Positions 9,372-20,683 of a stretch of DNA of 64,000 nucleotides are shown one piece after another. Source of the DNA: Tolypothrix sp. PCC 7712 (GTDB lineage Bacteria; Cyanobacteriota; Cyanobacteriia; Cyanobacteriales; Nostocaceae); contig NZ_CP063785.1 of the NCBI RefSeq assembly GCF_025860405.1, forward strand, positions 3,100,001 through 3,164,000, read 5' to 3'. The notes under the pieces are model-generated. The model had not been told where the DNA came from, ran no database searches, and was given only the letters and a program-made list of their open reading frames with translations. How positions within the stretch are numbered: position 1 is the first letter of the stretch; each line of letters starts with the position of its first letter. A program made the translations under genes and the position numbers.

Positions 9372-11150
9372 ATGGCAGAACTGGTACAAACTATTTACAC
9401 TAGATTTTCTCCAGACAGTCCCGATCCTTCGGGGATTGTTTATAACCCTAACACTAAAACATTGTTGATTAGTGATGGTGAAGTAGAAGAAATAGATGAT
9501 GTATTCAAGGGAAAAAACATTTTTGAGATCAATCTCACAGGTCAGTTACAGAACACTTTGACCACGACGAAAATACCAAACGTGGCAGCAGGTTTTTCTG
9601 ATGAACCAACAGGGATTGCTTATAATCCAAAAAATGGTTTTCTGTATATTTCTGATGATGATCAGGCTGAAATTTTTCAAGTAGATCCCGGCAACGATGG
9701 TAAATATAATACATCGGATGATCGGATAACTTCTTTTGATGTTAATCCCTCCGGAATTTCTAAGCCTGATGCAGAAGACGTAGCATTCTCCACCAAAACA
9801 GGTAATTTATGGGTAGTTGATGGATTTAATGCAGAGGTTTATCAATATACCACCGGCGGTCAAATAGTTAGCCGATTTGATACTGAATCTCTAGGAATTA
9901 AAGACCCTGAAGGGATTACGGAAGACCCCACTACAGGAAATCTGTTTTTGGTAGCTAGTCCTCAGATTGAAAATAAACAGAAAGTTTATTATGTGTATGA
10001 AGTGACTAGTTCGGGTAGCCTTGTCCAGAAAATTAATATTTCACAGGCGAACCCAATTAAACCTGCTGGTATAACCATTGCGCCTAATAGTAAGGATTCT
10101 TCTAAGAGAAGCCTTTATATAGTCGATCGCGGTGTTGATAATGATAATAATTCAAGTCAAAATGACGGTCGAATTTACGAATTTTTACTAGATAGTAACG
10201 GTTCCGGTGGTGGTACTGGTGGCGGTACTGGTGGCGGTACTGGTGGCGGTACTGGTGGCGGTACTGGTGGCGGTACTGGTGGCGGTACTGGTGGCGGTAA
10301 TCCATCACCATTCGATCCACAAGCTACTATTTTTGTAGGCAGTAAAGTCAGCGGCAACAATACTATTGGAGGAGTAAATGCTGATAGGGTAGACATTTTA
10401 GCTTACAACCAGAGTAAGCAAACCTGGTCTAAGTATTTCGATGGTTCGGATGTAGGCTTAGATCCAAGCAAATACTACATACGAGATTTTCACATCAATA
10501 ACGATGGCTCTATTTTATTTGCTCTCAATAACCCTGCCACTTTGCCTGGTGGGTTAAAGGTAGATGATTCAGATATCGTCAAGTTTACTCCTACCTCCAA
10601 GGGTGAGAATACCAGTGGAAAATTTGAACTTTATTTTGATGGTTCAGATGTAGGTTTAGATACCAGCAACGAGGATATAGATGGAATCGCGTTTGCTCCG
10701 GATGGTGGTTTGGTAATTAGTACAACTGGTTCTTATACAGTTCCAGGGTCTAATGGAGATTTAAAGGGTGGAGATGAAGATTTACTACTCTTCAAACCTA
10801 GTAGTACAGGCGAAAATACGGCTGGTACCTGGTCATTGCTTTTTGATGGTTCTGATGTAGGTTTATCTAGTTCTAGCGAAGATGTAGACGCTTTTTGGAT
10901 TGAATATGGCAATAACAGTGTTATTAAACACATTTACTTAAGTACCGAAGGAGATTTTAGCGTTCCTGGTGCCAATGGTGTTGTCATCAATGGTAAAGGT
11001 AGTGATATTCTCCGCTTTACTCCAACTTCGCTTGGTAACGTTACCCAAGGTACTTTTGAACTCGTATCCTGGGATAAATCTAATGTAATAGCTAATGCTG
11101 GTATAACTGTTGAAGGTTTCTCCGTAGCTTCAGGTATTTCAGGTTTTTGA
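9372..11150 (+). CDS. Two-domain beta-propeller protein with GGGT linker (paralogue 2)
   Basis: A 592-residue paralogue of the gene at 6496, with the same plan. Residues 1-275 form an NHL/SMP-30-like propeller ('SDPSGIVYNP'-type start, 'EPTGIAYNP', 'LYISDDD', 'GNLWVVDGF', 'DPEGITEDP'). Residues 279-310 are a pure Gly/Thr linker. Residues about 313-592 carry three to four 'FDGSDVGL' repeats about 45-75 residues apart and end in '...GISGF'. It has no signal peptide. The linker sequence differs completely from that of paralogue 1 while the flanking domains align, so the linkers evolved independently. Probably an extracellular or surface protein; ligand and function unknown. Confidence 0.72.
   Translation: MAELVQTIYTRFSPDSPDPSGIVYNPNTKTLLISDGEVEEIDDVFKGKNIFEINLTGQLQNTLTTTKIPNVAAGFSDEPTGIAYNPKNGFLYISDDDQAEIFQVDPGNDGKYNTSDDRITSFDVNPSGISKPDAEDVAFSTKTGNLWVVDGFNAEVYQYTTGGQIVSRFDTESLGIKDPEGITEDPTTGNLFLVASPQIENKQKVYYVYEVTSSGSLVQKINISQANPIKPAGITIAPNSKDSSKRSLYIVDRGVDNDNNSSQNDGRIYEFLLDSNGSGGGTGGGTGGGTGGGTGGGTGGGTGGGTGGGNPSPFDPQATIFVGSKVSGNNTIGGVNADRVDILAYNQSKQTWSKYFDGSDVGLDPSKYYIRDFHINNDGSILFALNNPATLPGGLKVDDSDIVKFTPTSKGENTSGKFELYFDGSDVGLDTSNEDIDGIAFAPDGGLVISTTGSYTVPGSNGDLKGGDEDLLLFKPSSTGENTAGTWSLLFDGSDVGLSSSSEDVDAFWIEYGNNSVIKHIYLSTEGDFSVPGANGVVINGKGSDILRFTPTSLGNVTQGTFELVSWDKSNVIANAGITVEGFSVASGISGF
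10206..10301 (+). repeat. Eight-unit 12-bp minisatellite in coding sequence
   Basis: Eight tandem units of GGTGGCGGTACT (the first unit has GGT for GGC, the last ends AAT) encode the GGGT linker. The near-perfect identity of the units indicates recent expansion, and every whole-unit change preserves the frame. Confidence 0.9.
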
Positions 11151-11395
11151 TTAGCTAAAGGTCTGAACTCGACTTTATCCAATTATTTCAATTGCCATAC
11201 CTCAGACAAGCAGTTAAATTGCTACTATACAATGTGGCTTTTGTCCATGAATAATTTAGGGATTTTTCATGTAACCAAAACCAAATTTTGCAATGGCATT
11301 TGCTGATTGAATACTGATAGTTTTATCCGTATAGATGTGTGCATTGTTTAATTGGATAAAGTCAAGCTTATTCATTAACTAAAACATTGACTCTG

Positions 11396-11491
11396 ATACC
11401 AAATCAAATAATGTTTGCGACAAATTAATAATATTCTAGAGGTCACTGCCGTGCCCCTACAATCTGTCGCATTCTTTTTTAAAATTGGTAT
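11396..11491. mobile_element. 96-bp inverted-repeat element, copy 1
   Basis: The ends are ATACCAAAT and ATTGGTAT. The terminal arms continue inward to TGCGACA and TGTCGCA. A second copy of exactly the same length lies at 54523-54618 with close sequence identity. There is no coding capacity, so this is a MITE-like element. Confidence 0.75.
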
Positions 11492-11494
11492 GAG

Positions 11495-11504
11495 GAAATA
11501 CAGG
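11495..11504. repeat. Target-site duplication, left copy (GAAATACAGG)
   Basis: A perfect 10-bp direct repeat with 11631-11640, immediately outside the inverted-repeat element at 11505-11630. Confidence 0.75.
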
Positions 11505-11630
11505 CAATACTTGTCGGTTAAGGGTAAAAGGGGAAGGGGAAAAAGGGCAAGAAAAAACCTTTAACCCTTACCCTTTAACCTTTTCCCCAAACCCAATTCC
11601 GAGTTGAAAATCCTTAACCGAGCAGTATTG
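11505..11630. mobile_element. CAATAC/GTATTG MITE-like element, copy A, with 10-bp target duplication
   Basis: The left end CAATACTTGTCGGTTAAGG pairs with the right end CCTTAACCGAGCAGTATTG. The interior is purine-rich on the left (AAGGGGAAGGGG type) and its pyrimidine complement on the right. Identical 10-bp sequences GAAATACAGG flank it, as expected for a transposition event. Relatives lie at 23482, 34086 and 37400. Confidence 0.8.
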
Positions 11631-11640
11631 GAAATACAGG
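11631..11640. repeat. Target-site duplication, right copy (GAAATACAGG)
   Basis: Partner of 11495-11504. Confidence 0.75.
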
Positions 11641-11703
11641 GAAGAATAGAGAATGATATAAGCTGTTGAGCGTACAAATTTTGATAGTAGTCCACTATCA
11701 AAA

Positions 11704-11744
11704 TACAAAAAACCTGATGTGCATTTATTAATGTACATCAGGTT
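11704..11744 (-). terminator. Rho-independent terminator after the methyltransferase
   Basis: The arms AACCTGATGTGCAT and ATGTACATCAGGTT (11711-11724, 11731-11744) form a 14-bp stem with one mismatch. On the minus strand it is followed by a T-rich run. It lies 30 bp after the stop of the leftward methyltransferase gene. Confidence 0.75.
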
Positions 11745-11773
11745 AACAAGATTAATGTTGCAAAAAAGACAAA

Positions 11774-12571
11774 TTATCTGCTCGCTAAAACTAATTCACG
11801 GTGCTCTAAATAATTGCTGCGCTCGTTGTTGACTTCCGCAATAATCTTTTGGCAAGTTTCTAGGTTAAAGCGACTGAAATCGGCATGATGCGGCTTAATA
11901 CCGAAAATAGTTTTCCCAACTTTATAAGTAGTTTGAAAAAGTCCCCATTCAATCATTTGATTTAGTAGACGATAAGTGATTAGTGATTTAGCACCACCTT
12001 GGGGATGGCGATCGCTAATTGGCTGAAATTTGGCTTCATTAGCGTAGTCATCGACAATAATCAATCCACCGGGTTGCAGTAGCGGCCAGAATAAGTAAAA
12101 ATCGCGGTCGATGCGTCCATCAGCATCATGTATGAAAGCAGCAATTTTGGGGGTATTAATTAGTGCGATCGCTTCTTGTCCATTCTCAAAAGTGAGTTCT
12201 TGTGGAAAAAGGCGCACTTGCTCGCATACGCCAAAATTTTCAAAATGTTTTTGAATTAATTCTAGATTTTCCGCATAGCCACCAACATCAGTCCGAGTAC
12301 CGCCTTGGCACTTTTCAACTACAATCAATTTAGATTTTTTTTGGCTATCTCTTATCGCCCAACCAATCGCAATACTACCTGTACCTGCTGCACCACCAAC
12401 TTCGATAATATCGAGATCGGGTAATCGCAAACAAAGTTGGTAAATCTTTTTATAGACAAGTGGTAATAACATACCATTTGTTTGTGCTCTTAAATGGTAA
12501 AATTTAGAGTTTGTAACTTGCTCATAATATAGAAAAATATTTTTTAAAAAAGCTTTAAAATTGCTATTCAT
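11774..12571 (-). CDS. Class I SAM-dependent methyltransferase
   Basis: A 265-residue protein. Motif I 'EVGGAAGTGS' (57-66) marks a SAM-binding Rossmann fold. An acidic 'VVEK' follows where the adenosine-ribose contact is expected, and 'IVDDYANE' fits a Methyltransf_24-type active-site loop. The middle 'AAFIHDADGRIDRDFYLFWP' stretch resembles the aspartate region of that family. It lies between surface-protein genes, so modification of a polysaccharide or a small molecule is possible, but the substrate is unknown. It is a single gene with its own terminator. Confidence 0.75.
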   Translation of the reverse strand: MNSNFKAFLKNIFLYYEQVTNSKFYHLRAQTNGMLLPLVYKKIYQLCLRLPDLDIIEVGGAAGTGSIAIGWAIRDSQKKSKLIVVEKCQGGTRTDVGGYAENLELIQKHFENFGVCEQVRLFPQELTFENGQEAIALINTPKIAAFIHDADGRIDRDFYLFWPLLQPGGLIIVDDYANEAKFQPISDRHPQGGAKSLITYRLLNQMIEWGLFQTTYKVGKTIFGIKPHHADFSRFNLETCQKIIAEVNNERSNYLEHRELVLASR

Positions 12572-12702
12572 GCTTTAGCCAATTTGGTACTTGGTTACTT
12601 ATTGTTATTATTAACATAAGCATAAACAAAAGTTTATATTATATGGCTTTACTGTATCTTTATAATCAGCAAGTAGCAAGAATAGCTGAGTTCGATTAAC
12701 GT

Positions 12703-12762
12703 AAAAAAAGAGACGGTATTACTGATTTAACCAACACTCGTTTAAATCAGTAATGCCGTCTC
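12703..12762 (-). terminator. Strong Rho-independent terminator after the beta-helix gene
   Basis: The 21-base arms 12710-12730 and 12742-12762 pair with a single mismatch (GAGACGG...CCGTCTC) around an 11-base loop. On the minus strand the stem is followed by seven T residues. It lies 125 bp past the stop of the leftward beta-helix gene. Confidence 0.85.
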
Positions 12763-12886
12763 AAATTATTTTCGTAACTCTATTTTCGGTAAGGAGACTG
12801 TTAATTTTTGAATGAATTCATCAATGTAACTTTCACAACCTGAAGAGAGTAATGAGAGTCTTTATGCCTCTATTGATATGTCATAG

Positions 12887-14272
12887 TTACATGACTTCCA
12901 CTTTCACACTGCTCATCTTGATCAAATTTTGCGAGCCTTCTGTTTTTTGGAGGATACCTCGATGTTGAACTGTTCCGCCTTGAACTGTGATTTTGGCATT
13001 TTTATCAGATTGGAAAACCTTAGTTAAGGGATTAGTTGACTTCAAGGTGCAGCGAGTCAGGGTGACATCAGCTGACTCCGTAGCATGGATTTGTGCTAAA
13101 CAACCTGAACCTCCACGACAACGAGGTTCTATACCGACACAGTCTTGAACATCTATTTTTGACCAAAATCTGAAGTTACGTTTGTTATCTGTGGCTTTGG
13201 CACGAATTAACACAGTATTTTTCGCTTTAATGTCGTATCCACCATCAGTATTGCCAGCAGCGCTCGTATCTTCAAATCTAATATCTGAGACGTTAGCCTC
13301 TGCGGTAAAACCATCTCCATTCCAATAGTCTTTGCTAGAGAGAGTCTGTTGACAGTTATTCATAGTGGTTCGCCGCAGCGTCACATGATGCACATCGCCA
13401 CGGAGATGCACGCCCATACAAAAGTTGTCGCCATCTTGGCGTTGTGAGTCTCCAACAACTTGCTCAATCAGGATATTGTGTGCATCAGCTTGGTTACTAG
13501 GCTTAGATTTACCAAAACGTATTGCTCCTTTGGAGTAGCCTTGAATATCTGCATTGCGGATGGTGACATTTGCTAAATCCCATGAACCACTAGGATCATG
13601 TTCAATGAATCTTTGGACGTTGGTAGCTTTGGTTTTTTCGATAGTCACATCACCTTTAGTACCAGCAAACACAAAGCAACCATTACCCTGGTTCATACAA
13701 TGAATGTTACGGAAAGTCAGGTAACTAGCACCAGGAAGAAGATTAAAGAGACTGTTACCCGTCTTTCCTAATGGAGGAGCCTGATATGGGCTGGAGCGAT
13801 CGCCTACAATAACTGGCATGGATGTTTCAATTCCTGATGCATCAGTTCCGTGGATGGTTATCGGTTTACCAGCAGATCCGCCACTAGCAATGCGAATATT
13901 CCCACTGTACTTGTAGACTCCAGTCAGTAACCTCACTTCACCGCCTGGTTGCACTCTGCCAACAAATGCAGGTAAATCAGTCAGTAATCCTGCATTTTGA
14001 GCGCTACTACCATCACGCTTACCAGCACCTTGCGGTGAAATATAGAGAATTTGCGATAAGGTTGCGGCTTGTCCGACGTTGGAATTATGGCAAATCCCCA
14101 TAAAACAACCAGAAAATCCGACTGAGAATTGAGCCAAGAGCAGCGCTAGGACAAAACCTAAACCAGAGAACACAAGCATCAAAGTTTTATTACTAAATTG
14201 CCGTTGCCATTTGCGTACCTCTTTAGCAACGGTATTTAGTAGCACTATGTGTTTTTTCATGGAATCACACAA
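12887..14272 (-). CDS. Membrane-anchored right-handed parallel beta-helix protein
   Basis: A 461-residue protein. A basic N-terminus is followed by one hydrophobic segment (about residues 30-52), so it is probably a signal anchor with the rest outside the cytoplasm. From 'LYISPQGAGKRDGSS' onward the sequence has the regularly spaced Asn/Val/Ile rungs of pectate-lyase-like beta-helices ('ITIHGTDA', 'LTFRNIHCMNQG', 'VTIRNADIQGYS', 'VTLRRTTMNNC'). Such folds bind or cleave acidic polysaccharides, but no catalytic set could be assigned. An in-frame ATG at 14260 (MKKH) is an alternative start. Its position near glycosyltransferases fits a role in surface polysaccharide. Confidence 0.7.
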   Translation of the reverse strand: MCDSMKKHIVLLNTVAKEVRKWQRQFSNKTLMLVFSGLGFVLALLLAQFSVGFSGCFMGICHNSNVGQAATLSQILYISPQGAGKRDGSSAQNAGLLTDLPAFVGRVQPGGEVRLLTGVYKYSGNIRIASGGSAGKPITIHGTDASGIETSMPVIVGDRSSPYQAPPLGKTGNSLFNLLPGASYLTFRNIHCMNQGNGCFVFAGTKGDVTIEKTKATNVQRFIEHDPSGSWDLANVTIRNADIQGYSKGAIRFGKSKPSNQADAHNILIEQVVGDSQRQDGDNFCMGVHLRGDVHHVTLRRTTMNNCQQTLSSKDYWNGDGFTAEANVSDIRFEDTSAAGNTDGGYDIKAKNTVLIRAKATDNKRNFRFWSKIDVQDCVGIEPRCRGGSGCLAQIHATESADVTLTRCTLKSTNPLTKVFQSDKNAKITVQGGTVQHRGILQKTEGSQNLIKMSSVKVEVM

Positions 14273-14515
14273 ATATGAACTAATGGACTAGCCGAGAATG
14301 TCAAAACCTTTATCATGTAAAGATTTTGATATTGAATGCTGCGATTAGCTTGATACGATCTAAGTATGCCAATCTGTATCATTTATCAAAGCTTTAAATA
14401 ATCAACAGGAAATTTTTACAATATTGCTGAGTTTGTGGGAAGCGATAAAAGTCCAATTTATTACAGGATAAGCTTTACAGCCACACTTAGATAATTGTTA
14501 CAAAATATTACGTAG

Positions 14516-14547
14516 TTGTAGAGACGCGATTCATCGCGTCTCTACAA
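14516..14547. repeat. Perfect hairpin repeat GTAGAGACGCGA-type
   Basis: The 14-bp arms TTGTAGAGACGCGA and TCGCGTCTCTACAA pair perfectly around a 4-base loop. It lies 40 bp past the nagZ stop and lacks a T-run, so it may be a dispersed palindrome more than a canonical terminator. Confidence 0.7.
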
Positions 14548-14586
14548 GAAGATTTAAAGGTCAATCGATTTGTCTTATCTCTGGAA

Positions 14587-15684
14587 TCATCCAACTTCTT
14601 GGAAAGAACAAGCGATCGCTAATTCGGTATGTTCTTTGAGTGTATCTTTATCCAAAGTATGGACAAGATATTGAGGTGCGATCGCTAGTAATTTATCGAT
14701 TCTGTCTTTTGCTGCTGCGACTACTGCGGGGTCGAGGCTAACGTTACTCAGGGAGTCAGCAAAATCTTGGGCGATGTAATAGGTACGTTCTAAAGATGAT
14801 GAGTTGATATTACGGGAGACAATAAATAAATCACAGCCAGCATTTACAGCTTTGGCGACAGTCCCTTTTTGCATAAACATATCGGAGATGGCTTTCATAT
14901 CTAAATCGTCAGACACTACCACACCTTTGAAACCCAGTTCTTCCCTGAGTATGCCTTGAAGAATGCGTTGCGAAAGTGTTGCTGGTACATCCGGATCTAT
15001 TTTCGGGAATAGGATATGGGCTGTCATCACCAGAGGTACCTGTTCCTCAATCAGAGTTTTGAAAGGTAGAAGTTCGCGATTTCGCAGGTCTTCTGCTGTC
15101 AAATCAAGTACTGGTAGTTCTAGATGAGAGTCTTTACTAGTATCTCCATGACCGGGGAAGTGTTTAGCACAACCAAGAATTCCTGATTCTTGCAGTCCTA
15201 AAAAGTATTCCCGTGCGCCGTTAGCAGCAGATTCGGGAGTTGTACCAAAGGCGCGCGGGCCAATCACAGGATTTTGTGGATGGGAATAAATATCTGCTAC
15301 AGGTGCCCAGGATATATTGATTCCCAAGGATTGGAGTTCTACGGCGGTGGCTTTAGCTACTTGACGCGATCGCGATTGTAACAGCGAAGCATAGGGAAAT
15401 CGGGTAATTGGTAAAGGTGTACGCACCACCCGACCGCCTTCATGATCTAAGGTAATAAACATAGAATCACGTTCGGCGTATTGTCTAATTTGGTCGATTA
15501 ACTCTCTATAGCTTTGCAACCAAATTTCATAAGCAGCGCTATCTAGAAAGTTCTTAGCAAAAAATATTACCCCAACAGGTTTTAATTCACTAAGTGCACG
15601 TTTATCGTCGTCGCTTAATGTCGTGCCGGAGACACCGAGAATTAAATGATGCCCAAAGCCCTGGAGATGCTGCGTTACTGACAT
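14587..15684 (-). CDS. nagZ: Beta-N-acetylhexosaminidase NagZ (glycoside hydrolase family 3)
   Basis: A 365-residue GH3 enzyme that removes terminal N-acetylglucosamine from peptidoglycan fragments during wall recycling. The family signature 'KHFPGHGDTSKDSH' (174-187) carries the His/Asp general-acid region. 'VVVSDDLDM' (255-263) holds the nucleophile, expected at Asp259. 'TLDHEGGRV' matches the substrate-binding strand. The length fits single-domain NagZ. There is no signal peptide, so it is cytoplasmic. The gene ends before the perfect hairpin at 14516. It is not in an obvious operon; the RlpA-like wall protein gene lies just upstream in the same orientation, 133 bp away. Confidence 0.92.
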   Translation of the reverse strand: MSVTQHLQGFGHHLILGVSGTTLSDDDKRALSELKPVGVIFFAKNFLDSAAYEIWLQSYRELIDQIRQYAERDSMFITLDHEGGRVVRTPLPITRFPYASLLQSRSRQVAKATAVELQSLGINISWAPVADIYSHPQNPVIGPRAFGTTPESAANGAREYFLGLQESGILGCAKHFPGHGDTSKDSHLELPVLDLTAEDLRNRELLPFKTLIEEQVPLVMTAHILFPKIDPDVPATLSQRILQGILREELGFKGVVVSDDLDMKAISDMFMQKGTVAKAVNAGCDLFIVSRNINSSSLERTYYIAQDFADSLSNVSLDPAVVAAAKDRIDKLLAIAPQYLVHTLDKDTLKEHTELAIACSFQEVG

Positions 15685-15817
15685 AACGTTTTACCTGTGG
15701 CTATTCATTTAATAGCATTTAATTTTTGATAACAGAGGTATGGTAATTGCTAGTAGCTATTTATGCAATCGGCTATTAGCAATCAACCATCAGTAGCTAG
15801 CAAGAATCTAGAGGCGA

Positions 15818-17047
15818 TTAAAATTCCGATACTAATGCTAGTTGTCTCACTGGCTTGGGTTTTGCTTTGGTGAGAGTAGAAGCTTTTAAAGTCATTTTGG
15901 GTTGACTGCTTTGCAAAATTACCGCTTCATAGGGTACGACTCCAGCTATTTCACTACCAAGACAACGGGCTGCAATCCTTGATAAATCTAAGCTTCTGGG
16001 TTCAATATAAGGGCCGCGATCGTTGACTCGGACAATCACAGATTTGCCACTGTGGAGATTTTTCACCTGCAAATAGGTATTAAAAGGCAGAGTTTTATGG
16101 GCTACTGTCAATTCATCTTGGTTGTATATCTCGCCGTTTGCTGTTAAACGACCATGAAAATAGCCTCCATACCAAGACGCTAACCCAGATAGTTTTCTGC
16201 TAGAAGGACTGACACCATACATCTCTTTTTGTCCCTCTACGAGGGTCAATGTTGGTGCTTTAAAAGCTGAACGCAGATTGTTAATCCATTCAATTGCTAA
16301 CAATTCACCAGTCTTATGGAATCTATTGGAGATTTGTTTTTCAATCCCCCATAAAAAGCGATTACCTGCCATTAGGGCAGGTATACCATCAACTAAAGCG
16401 GGTCGTAATTGATTAGCGTCTAAGTTGGGTAACTTCGCTAGGTTAGTCAAGCGTTGTTGCATTGACTTTGCTGCCCTTTCTGTAGGTAAGGTAGCAACTA
16501 AACTGTTATTTACCCACATTTCATAGTTACTTTGGTCTCGATGGACAACTACTACAGGTAAGGAAGCAGAGATCAAATTCTGTTCTACAGGACTGGTAAA
16601 ACGGAAGAAATCTTGTAGCGATCGCAGAATTTTATGGGTAAAAAAATCTGGGCTAGGAGAACTTGAGTTGATGATGGTTCCAGATGTCCAACCGCTAGAT
16701 TTTCTAAAAATTGGCTGTTGTGATGCTATCTCTTGCCCAGCACTACAAAGCTCTTTTTTACTTTTTTTAACTGTCTGTCTTTGAGAATTACGTGGCTTTT
16801 CTATGTTGGTGGCACTGTCATGATTGTTCCAATCAATTCTTAAAAACCTTGTAGGTAGCAACGTTGCACTCAATACTTTTCCCTGGGGAAGTATAAACAA
16901 TGGACGGTGCTTACTGACCAATTTACCCAGATTGGTTGAAACTTTCGCTGGTAATACTTTCGGCGTAAAATTTGTTGGTAATTTTTCACTCAATGAAAAG
17001 AAAGAACTAATCGTGGATGTTATCCAAAGAAATTCAAAAATTAGCAT
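15818..17047 (-). CDS. RlpA-like septal ring lytic transglycosylase-type protein
   Basis: A 409-residue protein. The C-terminal double-psi beta-barrel (about 284-385) has 'GLASWYGGYFHGRLTANGE', 'AHKTLPFNTYLQV' and 'VNDRGPY', the RlpA hallmarks, including the catalytic-type Asp. The N-terminal 280 residues are a long cyanobacterial extension without a recognised fold. The first 20 residues are hydrophobic and may serve as a signal segment. RlpA proteins cleave or bind naked glycan strands in the wall, often at septa. It runs in the same direction as nagZ, consistent with envelope functions. The start is uncertain because no ribosome-binding site is clear. Confidence 0.82.
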   Translation of the reverse strand: MLIFEFLWITSTISSFFSLSEKLPTNFTPKVLPAKVSTNLGKLVSKHRPLFILPQGKVLSATLLPTRFLRIDWNNHDSATNIEKPRNSQRQTVKKSKKELCSAGQEIASQQPIFRKSSGWTSGTIINSSSPSPDFFTHKILRSLQDFFRFTSPVEQNLISASLPVVVVHRDQSNYEMWVNNSLVATLPTERAAKSMQQRLTNLAKLPNLDANQLRPALVDGIPALMAGNRFLWGIEKQISNRFHKTGELLAIEWINNLRSAFKAPTLTLVEGQKEMYGVSPSSRKLSGLASWYGGYFHGRLTANGEIYNQDELTVAHKTLPFNTYLQVKNLHSGKSVIVRVNDRGPYIEPRSLDLSRIAARCLGSEIAGVVPYEAVILQSSQPKMTLKASTLTKAKPKPVRQLALVSEF

Positions 17048-17899
17048 GTCGATTTAAATTCCAAGTTTTTGCACAATTAAACCGTGCACCCCTGGGTTTG
17101 CTAAACAACATTTTTAGACGAACAAATTAAATTTTTATTCTTTAATACAGAGAAAAATCCTCTTACTTTGTTGACACAATACTGAGCGATCCCCAGCAGG
17201 GATCATCATATCTTGTTACACGTAAATAAACAAATAAAACTTTTAGATACTGTTTTGAATTATTTGCCAGTTTTAAATTTAAATTTTTTATAACTGCTGC
17301 TTTTATTGTTTTTAAAATATACAGAAAATCTGATTTGACAACGATAAAAATACGGGAATAACAAAATTTTTAGTATTATTTTTTACTTTATTTTTTAATT
17401 TGTTAACAGAAAAAATACTCACATCATGGCTCATAGTCTTGATCAAAGCCAGAAAAATTTCTTCCAGACAAATTCAGTAGCGAGCAAAAAATCAATCAAA
17501 ACCAGAAAAGTAAAAATTTTTCTCAAGAGTCAAGGATCAAAAAATTTTCGGAATTTTTCAGTTCTTTGTCTCTCCTGCTTTGCTGATTTTTTAGTCAAGC
17601 ACTCAGAGGAAGATCCTCTAACCAAACATGAAAATTGCTCAAATACCAATGCTTACTGACCAATTTTCTACTGGGGTAAAAGGTAAGAAATATATCTCGA
17701 AAATATTGGCAAACCACCAATGCAAATGAAAAATGACGATTTGGCTAATCAATTTTATTGATGCCTAAACCTAAAAGCAGCAGGATATTTCCAAGTTTTT
17801 TAGGAAAGCGATCGCACAATCGCTGCGAAATGTAACAGATTGCAACGTATAATGAGAACGGCAAAACGATTAAGAAATCTTGAAGAGCAGTAGGGTTAA
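17048..17899. other. Intergenic region upstream of pds and of the RlpA-like gene
   Basis: About 850 bp of AT-rich divergent upstream sequence. A TATAAT at 17848-17853, 46 bp before the pds start, is a possible -10 element, but no good -35 is present. A 77-codon frame at 17426-17659 has no recognisable features and I do not call it. Confidence 0.4.
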
Positions 17900-20255
<2,356 letters not shown>

Positions 20256-20260
20256 ATTTT

Positions 20261-20378
20261 AGTCAGTAGTCAGTAGTCAGTAGTTAACAATTATTTACTA
20301 AAATCCTTCCAGATGACTCTCTTTCCTGACTCCAACTTCTGAAAATACAGTTGACTAATGACTAATGACTAATGACTA
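20261..20378. repeat. Two short heptamer arrays (GTCAGTA and TGACTAA)
   Basis: Three to four direct copies of GTCAGTA occur at 20261-20285 and of TGACTAA at 20352-20378. The two arrays are roughly inverted relative to each other, like other heptamer pairs in this window. Confidence 0.7.
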
Positions 20379-20431
20379 AAAAATGTTTGACTTGTAAAGA
20401 TGTATCTGCTACTATTGTTATTCGTGACCCA

Positions 20432-20523
20432 GGAGAGGTGGCTGAGTGGTCGAAAGCGGCAGATTGCTAATCTGTTGTACGGCAGGCAACTCCGTACCGA
20501 GGGTTCGAATCCCTCCCTCTCCG
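20432..20523 (+). tRNA. tRNA-Ser (anticodon GCU)
   Basis: The acceptor arms GGAGAGG and CCTCTCC pair perfectly, with discriminator G. The anticodon loop TTGCTAA carries GCT. The long variable arm typical of serine tRNAs precedes the T-arm GGGTTCGAATCCC. CCA is not encoded. Confidence 0.95.
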
Positions 20524-20543
20524 TTTTCCCAGCCACTAGAAGT

Positions 20544-20575
20544 AAGTGATGACACTGAGTTTGCATCACTTTTTT
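20544..20575 (+). terminator. Terminator after tRNA-Ser
   Basis: The arms AAGTGATG and CATCACTT form an 8-bp stem followed by TTTTTT, 20 bp after the tRNA. Confidence 0.7.
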
Positions 20576-20683
20576 AGTTAATTAGGGATAATAAGTTTTT
20601 CTTAAACTAAAAAAATACGTCTTTAGGCATAAGTATTAATGTTGGCATCAACACCTCTATATCTTCAGGAGGATGATATTATT

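Noticed and set aside
10102..10396. Minus-strand frames over the 12-bp repeat (YRHQ and PPPV repeats)
   Set aside because: They arise only from translating the minisatellite in other frames.
17426..17659. 77-codon frame upstream of pds
   Set aside because: No ribosome-binding site, family pattern or membrane segment; composition is Lys/Phe-rich as expected for random AT-rich DNA.
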